From DASUPK01 sp036377415 (GTDB lineage: Bacteria; Actinomycetota; Thermoleophilia; Solirubrobacterales; 70-9): a DNA stretch of 15,949 nt. Numbering within the stretch: position 1 is the first letter of the stretch; every line of letters begins with the position of its first letter. The notes under the pieces were generated by a model. That model saw only the letters and a list, made by a program, of their open reading frames with translations, was not told the origin of the DNA and searched no databases. The position numbers and the translations under genes are program-made. The stretch is taken from positions 1 to 15,949 of the forward strand of contig DASUYK010000088.1 in the NCBI GenBank assembly GCA_036377415.1, in the 5' to 3' direction. Positions 6,597 through 13,505 of this stretch are shown here, one piece after another.

Positions 6597-7046
6597 TCAG
6601 CGCGAGGCGGGGGTTCGCTTCAGCGCCCGACGCAAGTTGTCCACCGCCGTCTCGGCGGAGCGGCGCAGGTAGCTCTTCGTGTGCATCGCGCTCGTCACCC
6701 TCGCCCTCAGGCCCGCGATCGGCTCGACCCCAAGCTCAACCTCCGCGAAGGTCTGCCCCTGGGCCTCGGTCAGGAACCAGTGCGAGTAGAACCCGCTCGT
6801 CTGGCAGCGGAGCTTGATCTCGTGGAGGTCGTCGAGCTCCTCGACCACGAACTGGGTTGTCGGCTGCATTCCGAACGGCGAGCGGGTCGTCATCGTGAAG
6901 CTGGATCCCCTCTCGATCTTGGTCGGGGCGCCGGTCACCGCAATCGTGTCCTCGTTCCACTCGGAGTACCGGGCCGGGTCGTCGAGCAGCGCCCACACCG
7001 CCGACACCGGTGCCTCGATCAGCGCCCGCTCCTTCACGGATGACAT
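6597..7046 (-). CDS. SRPBCC superfamily protein (START/polyketide cyclase-like)
   Basis: A 149-residue protein with the START/Bet v1-like pattern. It begins VKERALIEAPVSAVWALLDDPARYSEWNED, read as an opening beta strand, the helix-grip PVSAVWALLDDP (about residues 13-24) and the YSEWNED turn. It ends in a long C-terminal helix (about 120-145). SRPBCC proteins form a hydrophobic cavity for lipids or aromatic ligands; some act in polyketide or membrane-lipid handling and many are uncharacterised. The ATG at 7046 overlaps the cyclase stop (TGATG), with GGAGG at 7055-7051 inside the cyclase gene, so translation is coupled to the cyclase. That tight pairing suggests a shared process, but no ligand can be named. 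Confidence 0.85.
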   Translation of the reverse strand: MSSVKERALIEAPVSAVWALLDDPARYSEWNEDTIAVTGAPTKIERGSSFTMTTRSPFGMQPTTQFVVEELDDLHEIKLRCQTSGFYSHWFLTEAQGQTFAEVELGVEPIAGLRARVTSAMHTKSYLRRSAETAVDNLRRALKRTPASR

Positions 7047-10000
7047 CAGGCCTCCACCCTCTCGCGGACCCGGGCCGCGAGTGCCGGGGCGCCGAGCGAC
7101 TCGTACTCATCGGCCGCCGCGGCCAGCAGGTCCGACGCCGCCTCGGGGTCGTCGGCGAGCAGCAGGCGGCCGCGGACCACGAGGCAGCGGGACGCATCGA
7201 GGGGTCGCCCTAGCTCGAGCCAGCGCCGGCGCGCCTCATCGATCCGGGCGGCGGACTCCGCAGGATCAGCGGCGGTGGCGCCCGCGGCCTCGGCGGTCGC
7301 GGCCTCGCCGACCGGGTAGTGCAGGCGGCTGGAGAGTCTCTCGGCCTCCTCGGCCGCGGCGCGAGCCTGCTCGCCGCGGCCGGAGAGCGCGAGCACGACT
7401 GCGCGGGCCGAGATCGCCTCGACCGACTGAGCGATCAGCCCGGCGCGCTCGCAGATGTCGAGCGCCTTGGTCAGCTCCGCCTCGGCGGCCGCGAGGTCGC
7501 CGCTGTCGCGGAGCGTGATCGCCAGCCAATGCAGGGCGGTGAACGCGACCTCGGATCGCCCCACCTGCTCGCCGAGCTCGTGTGCCCGCCGGAAGTGCTT
7601 CGCCGCGTCCTCCCAGTCGCCGTCGCGCCAGCTCAGCACGCCGCGCATCACGTCCGGGAAGCAGAGCTTGCCGTGAAGCCCCTCGCGCTCCGCGAGCCGG
7701 GCGCTCGCCTCCGCCGCTCGCTCGACCTCCTCCCACTCGGCCGACTCGACCGCGAGCTGGCCGAGCGAGGCGTGTAGCTCGACCTGCGAGGGGAGGTCGC
7801 CGACCTCGTGGGCGATCTCGAGCGCCTCCCGGTAGGCCTCGGTCGCGCCCGCGTAGTCCGCCTCGGAGACCTCGAGGTGGTAGCCGAGGGTAAGGAGTGC
7901 CCTGACCGCCTCTGCGCGGTCCGAGTCACGGGCGAGAGCGACCGAGCGCTCCAAGTTCTCGCGCGCTTTCTCGGAGTCGCCGATTCGCCCGAAGACGCGG
8001 CCGAAGATCCCGTGCGCCCGGCTCGCCGCCCTCGCCTCGTCGAGGCGCTCGGCGAGCCGCAGCGCCTTCTCGGAGGCGTAGATCGCGAGCATGTTGTCGC
8101 CGGTGTGCATGTAGAGGGACGCGGCCTCCTCGTAGAGCCGGACGAGCTCGATGCAGGGCGGCCCGTCCTTGAGCAGGTCGATTCCGCGCTGGTAGTTGTC
8201 GATCGAGGCCCGGCGCTCGCCCTTGTGCCAGAGGGCCGCGCCGATCTTCCGGTGGAGGTCGGCAACCCGGGCGAGGTCCTCCTGGGCGCGGTGGTACTTC
8301 AGGCAGCGCTCCCAGACGGAGACCGCCGCATCCACCCGGCCGATCCGAAGGGCGACGTCGCCCTGCTTCTCGCCGATCCGCGCGACGTCCGCGTCGTCGA
8401 GGGATTCGGAGAGCTCGAGGGCGGCGGTGTAGCGGTCGAATGCCTCGGCGTTCGAGTAGAGCGCGGCGGCCGCGTCGCCCGCGGCCTCGAGTGACTCGAG
8501 CGCCTGCATCTGGAGCTGGGCAAGCGCATCGGAGTCGAGGCCGGCCTCGGACCCGAGCGCGGCGGCGCGAGCGAAGTGCTCCGCGATCAGGCCGATCAGG
8601 GCGTCGCTGCGCTCTCCCGCCCGGTCCCGGATGAAATCCCCGACCTCGACGTGCTTTCGGCACCGGACCGATTTCGGCAGCATCGAGTAGGCGACATCGC
8701 GGATCAGGACGTGCTTGAAGGCGTACTCGCGCTCGCCGGTGAGCCGGCTCCCCTCGCTCGGCGCGAGCAGGTCCTTCTCCTCGAGGGCCGCGAGCGTCCG
8801 GCCGAGATCCAGGCCCTCCTCGGCGGCCGTCGCGGCGAGGGCGCCCTCCCAGAAGGTCTGTCCGACGACCGAGGCGGACTGAAGCAGGCGTCGCTCGAGC
8901 CGGTCGAGCGAGTCCAGCCGGGCCGCGAGCAGGGCCTGGACCGTGGTCGGCAGCGCCTCGGCCTCGACGGTGTCCTCCTCGAGCAGCCGGTTGACCATCT
9001 CCTCCGCGAACAGCGGGTTGCCGCCGGAACGCTCCGCGACCTGCGGGACGACGTCGCCGCCCTCGATCGGGCCCCCGTCCTCGTCGGCGCCGGGGCGCTT
9101 GGGCATCAGCGCGGCGACCAGCTCCCGCGTCTCGTCCGCGGTGAGCGGCTCCAACGAGATCGTCGTCGCATTTCGCCGCCCGCCGCCCCAGCCGGGCCGG
9201 CGCTCGAGCAGCTCGTCGCGCGTCAGGCAGACGAGCAGCAGCGGCGCCCGCACCCACCGGGTCAGGTGATCGATCAGGTCGAGCATTCCCTCGTCCGCCC
9301 AGTGGATGTCGTCGATCGCGAGCACAAGCGGGCGGCGGCGCGCGATCGCCTCGACCACGGCGCGGGCCGCGGAGAAGAGCGCCTCTCGCATTCGCTGCGG
9401 ATCGGCGTCGACCTGGGTCGGTTCCTCCTCGGCAGGCTCCAGGCCGAGTGGGATCGCGAGCAGCCGGGCGTTTCGCTCGCCGGCCTCCCGATCGCCGAAC
9501 TCCTCGAGCAGTCCGGTCACTCCGGCGCGTAGCTTCTCCCAGGCGAGCTCGGGCGAGTCGGTGTCGAGAATCTCGAATTCCTGGTTGAGGACCTCCGCGA
9601 GCGCCCAGTAGGCGATCCCCGATCCGTACGGCGGGCACTGGCCGCTGCGAATCGTCGGCGGATCATCGGAGTCGATCAGGGTCGAGACCAGCTCGCGAAG
9701 CAGCCTCGACTTGCCGACTCCGGCCTGGCCGATCACGGTGACCAGGTGGGGGCGCCCCTCATGTCCGATGCGCTCGACGAGCGAGAGGAGCAGGCTCGCC
9801 TCCTCCTCGCGCCCGATCAGGGGGGTGCGGGCGCGCGAGATCCCCCGGCGCGGTTCGGTCAGCGCCCGGGTCGCCTCCCAGGCGGGCACGGGCTCCTCCT
9901 TCCCCTTGAGCTGGAGCGGCTCGAGGCGCTCGTAGGAGATCACCTCCCTCGTCGCGCGATAGGTCGACTCGCCGACCGTGACGGTCTCGGGCCGGGCGGC

Positions 10001-10621
10001 CGCCTGAAGACGCGCCGCGACGTTCACCACGTCGCCCATCACCGTGTAGCGGTCGCCGACGGCGCCCGCCATCACCTCGCCGGAGTTGATCCCGACCCGA
10101 AGCGAGAAGGAGACGCCGTGCCGGGCCTGGCCCTGGCGATTCGCCCCCTCCATCGCCTCCTGCATCGCAAGGCCGGCCCGGACCGCCCGCTCGGGATCGT
10201 CCTCGTGAGCGATCGGCGCGCCGAACACGCCCATCACGTTGTCGCCGATGAACTTGTCGATCGTCCCCCCGAAGCGCTCGATCTCCTCACCGAGGCGGCG
10301 CAGGGTCCGGTCGACGAGCGCCTTGACCGCCTCCGGATCCATCCGCTCGGCGGCCGCCGTGTATCCCGAGAGGTCGGCGAACAGCACGGTCGCCTGTCGC
10401 CGCTCCTCCGGCGGCGCCTCGGCGGCGATCTCGGGGCGCGGTTCCGGCCCTGCGCCGGCGTCCGTGAGGGGGGACCCGCACTCGATGCAGAACTTGGCTC
10501 CGCTCGGGTTCTCCGCGCCGCAGGAGGGGCAGATTGGAGCGAGCTCCGCGCCGCACGACATGCAGAACCGTGCCCGTGCAGGATTCTGGGCCGCGCAGTT
10601 CGGACAGCTTCTCCCCTCCAT
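7046..10621 (-). CDS. Double zinc ribbon - class III adenylate/guanylate cyclase - AAA ATPase - TPR protein
   Basis: A 1191-residue multidomain signalling protein. Two zinc ribbons lie at residues 6-48 (Cys 6, 9, 20, 23, then 31, 34, 45, 48). A class III cyclase domain spans about 74-260. Its metal-binding aspartates are D83 (FADLSG) and D127 (KFIGDNVMG), and K123 fits the adenine-specifying lysine. The second specificity position is Thr in YTVMGD, and the transition-state Asn and Arg lie in VVNVAARLQ. An AAA/NACHT-like ATPase follows, with Walker A GQAGVGKS and Walker B LVLAIDDIHWAD, then a long TPR-rich half extending to the end. All catalytic residues are present, so cAMP production is likely. 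The ATPase-TPR part presumably senses or scaffolds. The frame is open upstream to 10762, but I start at ATG 10621: the zinc ribbon begins there, the extension is low-complexity, and TATCCT lies 7 nt upstream. There is no C-terminal LuxR helix-turn-helix, unlike some relatives. Confidence 0.93.
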   Translation of the reverse strand: MEGRSCPNCAAQNPARARFCMSCGAELAPICPSCGAENPSGAKFCIECGSPLTDAGAGPEPRPEIAAEAPPEERRQATVLFADLSGYTAAAERMDPEAVKALVDRTLRRLGEEIERFGGTIDKFIGDNVMGVFGAPIAHEDDPERAVRAGLAMQEAMEGANRQGQARHGVSFSLRVGINSGEVMAGAVGDRYTVMGDVVNVAARLQAAARPETVTVGESTYRATREVISYERLEPLQLKGKEEPVPAWEATRALTEPRRGISRARTPLIGREEEASLLLSLVERIGHEGRPHLVTVIGQAGVGKSRLLRELVSTLIDSDDPPTIRSGQCPPYGSGIAYWALAEVLNQEFEILDTDSPELAWEKLRAGVTGLLEEFGDREAGERNARLLAIPLGLEPAEEEPTQVDADPQRMREALFSAARAVVEAIARRRPLVLAIDDIHWADEGMLDLIDHLTRWVRAPLLLVCLTRDELLERRPGWGGGRRNATTISLEPLTADETRELVAALMPKRPGADEDGGPIEGGDVVPQVAERSGGNPLFAEEMVNRLLEEDTVEAEALPTTVQALLAARLDSLDRLERRLLQSASVVGQTFWEGALAATAAEEGLDLGRTLAALEEKDLLAPSEGSRLTGEREYAFKHVLIRDVAYSMLPKSVRCRKHVEVGDFIRDRAGERSDALIGLIAEHFARAAALGSEAGLDSDALAQLQMQALESLEAAGDAAAALYSNAEAFDRYTAALELSESLDDADVARIGEKQGDVALRIGRVDAAVSVWERCLKYHRAQEDLARVADLHRKIGAALWHKGERRASIDNYQRGIDLLKDGPPCIELVRLYEEAASLYMHTGDNMLAIYASEKALRLAERLDEARAASRAHGIFGRVFGRIGDSEKARENLERSVALARDSDRAEAVRALLTLGYHLEVSEADYAGATEAYREALEIAHEVGDLPSQVELHASLGQLAVESAEWEEVERAAEASARLAEREGLHGKLCFPDVMRGVLSWRDGDWEDAAKHFRRAHELGEQVGRSEVAFTALHWLAITLRDSGDLAAAEAELTKALDICERAGLIAQSVEAISARAVVLALSGRGEQARAAAEEAERLSSRLHYPVGEAATAEAAGATAADPAESAARIDEARRRWLELGRPLDASRCLVVRGRLLLADDPEAASDLLAAAADEYESLGAPALAARVRERVEA

Positions 10622-10628
10622 CGAACTG

Positions 10629-10634
10629 AGGATA
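10629..10634 (-). promoter_or_regulatory. Candidate -10 element (TATCCT) for a leaderless cyclase transcript
   Basis: On the minus strand TATCCT is followed by CAGTTCG (7 nt) and the ATG at 10621. No Shine-Dalgarno precedes the ATG. Spacing is identical to the moxR and FAD-oxidoreductase starts. No clear -35 is visible. Confidence 0.5.
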
Positions 10635-10662
10635 GGCGAGCCGCCGCCGCCCGGACCGGCGA

Positions 10663-10676
10663 TTCCCGGCCGGGAA
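10663..10676. promoter_or_regulatory. 14-bp perfect palindrome in divergent intergenic region, candidate operator
   Basis: TTCCCGGCCGGGAA reads the same on both strands and lies in the 113-bp space between the divergent cyclase (start 10621) and lipoprotein (start 10735) genes. A dimeric regulator could bind it and control both directions. Alternatively it is a chance palindrome in GC-rich DNA. No matching regulator is encoded nearby. Confidence 0.35.
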
Positions 10677-10734
10677 AGGGCTTGCGCTACGCTGCCCGCT
10701 TCGCCGACCAGCACCCTCGCATTCGGAGAGGAAC

Positions 10735-11796
10735 TTGAAGAGGATCCGCGCCGCCGTAGCATTCGTCCTTGCCCTGGGCGCGATCCTTTCGATCAGCGCG
10801 TGCGGCGGTGACGACGGCGGCGGGGAGGAGGATCCCCAGCAGGTCCTCACCGAGACCTTCGACAATTCGATCCAGAGCGGGGTCTTCGATTTCGACCTGA
10901 ACATCGAGTCCTCGGGGGGGAGCGACCCCGGGACCTTCGAGGCGAAGGCCGGCGGCCCGTTCCAGGGGCAGGGCGATCGCTTCCCGCAGTTCGATCTCGA
11001 CGTCTCGCTGAAGGTCGAGAGCGGCTCGCAGAGCATCTCCGGTTCGGGTGGGCTCACCTCCACCGGGACCACGGCGTTCGTCAACTTCCAGGGAAGCGAG
11101 TACGCCGTCGATCAGGAGCTCTTCGACCAGTACGTGAGCACCTACACGAGGCTCCGGGAACGCGGCGGTTCCGGGGATGGTGGCCTTCTCGGGACCCTCG
11201 GGATCACCCCCACCGACTGGCTGACCGACCTCGAGAACGAGGGGACCGAGGACGTCGAGGGGACCGAGACGATTCGGATCTCGGGGAGCGCAGACGTGCC
11301 GAAGCTGATCGAGGATCTGAAGACGATCGCCCGGTCCGCCGGGGGCGCCACGGGTGCGATCGAGCCGGAGCAGTTCGACCGGCTCGAGGAGACCGTACAG
11401 GCGGCGGACTTCGAGGTCTTCTCCGGCGAGGAGGACAGGATCCTCCGCAGGCTCGCGGGCACCCTGGAGCTGGAGCCCGGGGAGGGGACCCCCGGCGCGC
11501 CGGACTCCGTGGACCTCGAGTTCGAGCTCACGATCGGAAGCGTGAACGAGCCGCAGACGATCGAGGCGCCGACCGGGGCGCGGCCGCTGAGCGAGCTCCT
11601 CTCGTCGCTGGGAATCGATCCGCGCCGGATCGGTCAGGCCCTGCGGGGCGGGCTGCAGAGCGGCGGGGCGCTTCCGGAGACCGGGGGCTCGACCACCGCT
11701 CCCACGGAGGACGCGGTTCAGGCGTACCAGAGCTGTCTGTCCGAGGCGCAGGGCCAGGCCGAGCTACAGGAATGCGCCGCTTTGCTCGGGGAATAG
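10735..11796 (+). CDS. Secreted lipoprotein, possibly LppX/LprG-like, function unknown
   Basis: A 353-residue protein with a classic lipoprotein signal: basic KRIR, a hydrophobic core AVAFVLALGAILSI, then the lipobox ISAC with the lipidated cysteine at residue 23. A Gly/Asp-rich spacer follows. The mature part, about residues 35-290, alternates short beta segments such as SGVFDFDLNIES, FDLDVSLKVES and TAFVNFQGSEYAVD. This pattern recalls the LppX/LprAFG fold of actinobacterial lipid-carrier lipoproteins, but that is only a weak impression. A Thr/Ser/Gly linker leads to a short C-terminal tail with two cysteines (YQSCLSEAQ, QECAALLGE) that could form a disulfide. The TTG start at 10735 is set by GGAG at 10725-10728 and by the signal peptide beginning there. 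The USP gene follows after 10 bp. Confidence 0.85.
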   Translation: MKRIRAAVAFVLALGAILSISACGGDDGGGEEDPQQVLTETFDNSIQSGVFDFDLNIESSGGSDPGTFEAKAGGPFQGQGDRFPQFDLDVSLKVESGSQSISGSGGLTSTGTTAFVNFQGSEYAVDQELFDQYVSTYTRLRERGGSGDGGLLGTLGITPTDWLTDLENEGTEDVEGTETIRISGSADVPKLIEDLKTIARSAGGATGAIEPEQFDRLEETVQAADFEVFSGEEDRILRRLAGTLELEPGEGTPGAPDSVDLEFELTIGSVNEPQTIEAPTGARPLSELLSSLGIDPRRIGQALRGGLQSGGALPETGGSTTAPTEDAVQAYQSCLSEAQGQAELQECAALLGE

Positions 11797-11806
11797 GGCC
11801 GCTGTC

Positions 11807-12235
11807 ATGTACCGAAACGTCGTGGTCGCATATGACGGAAGCGGGGGGGCGGACGCCGCCCTCGCCCGGGCGGTGGAGATCGCCCGGAGGGACGAGGCGG
11901 CCCTGACCGTCGTCGAGGCGACCGCCGAGCAGATTCCCTCGCTGGTCCCCGGGGCGCCGCGGCAGGCTCCCCCGGAGGCCGCCGCGGAGGCCCGGAAGGA
12001 GCTCCGCGAGGCGGTCGAGAGGCTCGATCCCTCGCTCGAGGCGAGCCCGTGGGTGGTCGGCGGCCCCGCCGCGAAGGCGATCCTCGCCGTCGCCGAGGAC
12101 ATCGAGGCGGACCTGATCGTCACCGGCTCCCGGAACCGAGGTGCGGTCGCCCGAACGGTCCTCGGGAGCGTCTCGACGGAGATCCTCCACGGTGCCGGTT
12201 GCGACGTGCTCGTCGTCCAGCCCGGGTCGGACTGA
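11807..12235 (+). CDS. Universal stress protein (UspA family)
   Basis: A 142-residue single USP domain of normal length. It starts with the family's strand and loop VVVAYDGSGGADAAL (5-19, D10 in the nucleotide-binding position). It ends with the phosphate-binding segment GSRNRGAVARTVLGS (107-121) and VSTEILHGAGCDVLVV. The family's ATP-binding motif is G-2x-G-9x-G(S/T). Here the second glycine is N110, a mild deviation, so ATP binding is likely but not certain. The protein is cytoplasmic and probably aids persistence under stress. It lies 10 bp behind the lipoprotein gene and is probably co-transcribed. Its 3' end faces the convergent FAD oxidoreductase 15 bp away, with no visible terminator. 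Confidence 0.93.
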   Translation: MYRNVVVAYDGSGGADAALARAVEIARRDEAALTVVEATAEQIPSLVPGAPRQAPPEAAAEARKELREAVERLDPSLEASPWVVGGPAAKAILAVAEDIEADLIVTGSRNRGAVARTVLGSVSTEILHGAGCDVLVVQPGSD

Positions 12236-12250
12236 GTCAGAGCCGTCGGG

Positions 12251-13465
12251 TCAGTCGACGTCGGGCGGGGCGAGGGGGTCGATCGCCATCGGCTCCTCGT
12301 GCCACTCCACCGGCAGCGAGACCTCTACGTCGAGTGCCTCCACCGGCGGCTCGCCCTCGATCTGCTGCTCGGAGTGGTAGAGCATCGGTGCGAGATAGCG
12401 GCCGCTGATCTTTTGCGGCGGCCACCAGAGCCGATCGAGGCTGGCGACGCCCTCGCCGGCGCCCCCGGTGACGTCGGAGCGCATCTGGAGCGACGCATCA
12501 CCCGTGAGGAGCTGGCCGCGGAGCACGGGGTGGAAGGGCTCGACCTCCACGGCCGCGCCGAGGCGGTGGGCGATGTCGGCCGCCGCGGCGTCCGCCTGCT
12601 GCGTGGCGAGGCCGCCCTGCTTGATCGGGAAGCTCGTTCCGTCGCCGGCCGCATAGACGTCGTCCGCCCCGCGCACCCGCGAGTGCTGGTCGACCGGGAT
12701 GAACCCGTCCTCGTCCGCCGGCAGCCCCGGGATCGCGGGTCCCGTCATCTTTGGCAGTGCGATCACGCGGTCGGCCTCGACCCTGCGGCCGCCCGGGGTG
12801 AGCACCAGCTCGCCGTTCTCCTCGTGGGCCCGGCAGCCACAGACCGATTCGATCCCCCGTGCCTGCAGCAGCTCGGCGACCGCGTCGCTCGCCGCCCGTC
12901 CGAACACGGCGAGCGGCGTCGCCTCGGGGGTAACCAGGGTCAGCTTTACCTTCTCGCCGCGCTCCCGCGCCCGCCGCTCGCACATCAGCGCCACCTCGTA
13001 GATCGGGAGCGCCCAGATCACCGTGGGGGGGACGACGAACGCGATCCGTCCTCCGCCGGCGCTCGCCTCGTCGAGGACCGGGTCGATCTGAAGCGGCTCG
13101 GGGCCGCTCGGGAAGGTGATCGCGCTCGGGAAGGCGGGCTCGAGGCGGCCGCCGACGCAGACCGCCAGATAGTCGTACCGGGATGTGGAGCCGTCGTCGA
13201 GCTCGACACGGTGCTCGTCCGGCTCCACCGCGGCGAGGGCGCGAAGCACGAACTCGGCGCCGTGCTCCTCGGCGAGCGGCTCGAGCGCGTACTGCTCGGG
13301 CGGGCCGAGGCCGAAGGGCTCCTCGACGAGGAGGGGCTTGTAGACGAAGTCGGGCTCCGGGGCGACCATCGTGATCTCGGCGCGATCCCCGGCCATGTCG
13401 CGCAGGGCGAGCAGAGCCTCGACGCCCGCGACGCCGCCGCCGATGATCAGGACCTTCTTCGCCAC
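12251..13465 (-). CDS. FAD/NAD(P)-dependent oxidoreductase, SQR/NDH-2-like
   Basis: A 404-residue flavoprotein. The FAD Rossmann motif IGGGVAG is near residues 8-14. The second dinucleotide region reads FVVPPTVIWALPIYEVAL, a degenerate form seen in sulfide:quinone oxidoreductase-like proteins instead of GxGxxG. The second FAD-contact motif is DDVYAAGDGTSFP. The C-terminal part (RGQLLTGDASLQ, KISGRYLAP) also resembles this group. The cysteines present (YLAVCVGG, VCGC) do not clearly match the catalytic pair of true sulfide:quinone reductase, so I call only the superfamily. The electron acceptor is probably a quinone. The frame extends upstream to 13519, but the GTG at 13465, giving MAKKVLIIGGG, is the natural start. 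TAGACT ends 7 nt before it, and no ribosome site is present. Confidence 0.88.
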   Translation of the reverse strand: MAKKVLIIGGGVAGVEALLALRDMAGDRAEITMVAPEPDFVYKPLLVEEPFGLGPPEQYALEPLAEEHGAEFVLRALAAVEPDEHRVELDDGSTSRYDYLAVCVGGRLEPAFPSAITFPSGPEPLQIDPVLDEASAGGGRIAFVVPPTVIWALPIYEVALMCERRARERGEKVKLTLVTPEATPLAVFGRAASDAVAELLQARGIESVCGCRAHEENGELVLTPGGRRVEADRVIALPKMTGPAIPGLPADEDGFIPVDQHSRVRGADDVYAAGDGTSFPIKQGGLATQQADAAAADIAHRLGAAVEVEPFHPVLRGQLLTGDASLQMRSDVTGGAGEGVASLDRLWWPPQKISGRYLAPMLYHSEQQIEGEPPVEALDVEVSLPVEWHEEPMAIDPLAPPDVD

Positions 13466-13472
13466 GAGGCTG

Positions 13473-13478
13473 AGTCTA
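13473..13478 (-). promoter_or_regulatory. Candidate -10 element (TAGACT) for a leaderless FAD-oxidoreductase transcript
   Basis: On the minus strand TAGACT is separated by CAGCCTC (7 nt) from the GTG at 13465. It has the same N7 spacing as two other first genes in the window. It sits in a 40-bp divergent gap that also holds a TAAGCT at 13491-13496 on the plus strand before the antiporter GTG. Confidence 0.48.
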
Positions 13479-13490
13479 TTCCCGTCCGCG

Positions 13491-13496
13491 TAAGCT
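13491..13496 (+). promoter_or_regulatory. Candidate -10 element (TAAGCT) for the antiporter operon
   Basis: TAAGCT lies 9 nt before the GTG at 13506, so a transcript would start 1-3 nt ahead of the gene. No Shine-Dalgarno sequence or good -35 is visible. Position in the divergent gap is the main support. Confidence 0.35.
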
Positions 13497-13505
13497 CCCG
13501 CGTCC

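Noticed and set aside
7926..9638. A 570-codon minus-strand frame inside the cyclase gene
   Set aside because: It is an alternative frame of the cyclase/AAA/TPR gene, Arg/Gly-rich with no motifs.
10622..10762. N-terminal extension of the cyclase frame up to 10762
   Set aside because: It would add 47 low-complexity residues and run into the lipoprotein gene's start. The zinc ribbon begins at the ATG at 10621, which also has the best promoter context.
10914..10920. Run of seven G in the lipoprotein gene as a possible phase-variation tract
   Set aside because: Similar seven-G runs occur at about 3108-3115, 11847-11853 and 13025-13031 in unrelated genes, so they reflect GC content and not a slippage switch.
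12233..12253. CTGAGTCAG near the USP and FAD-oxidoreductase ends as a terminator
   Set aside because: The arms are only 4 bp around one base, too short to form a terminator, and there is no T-run.
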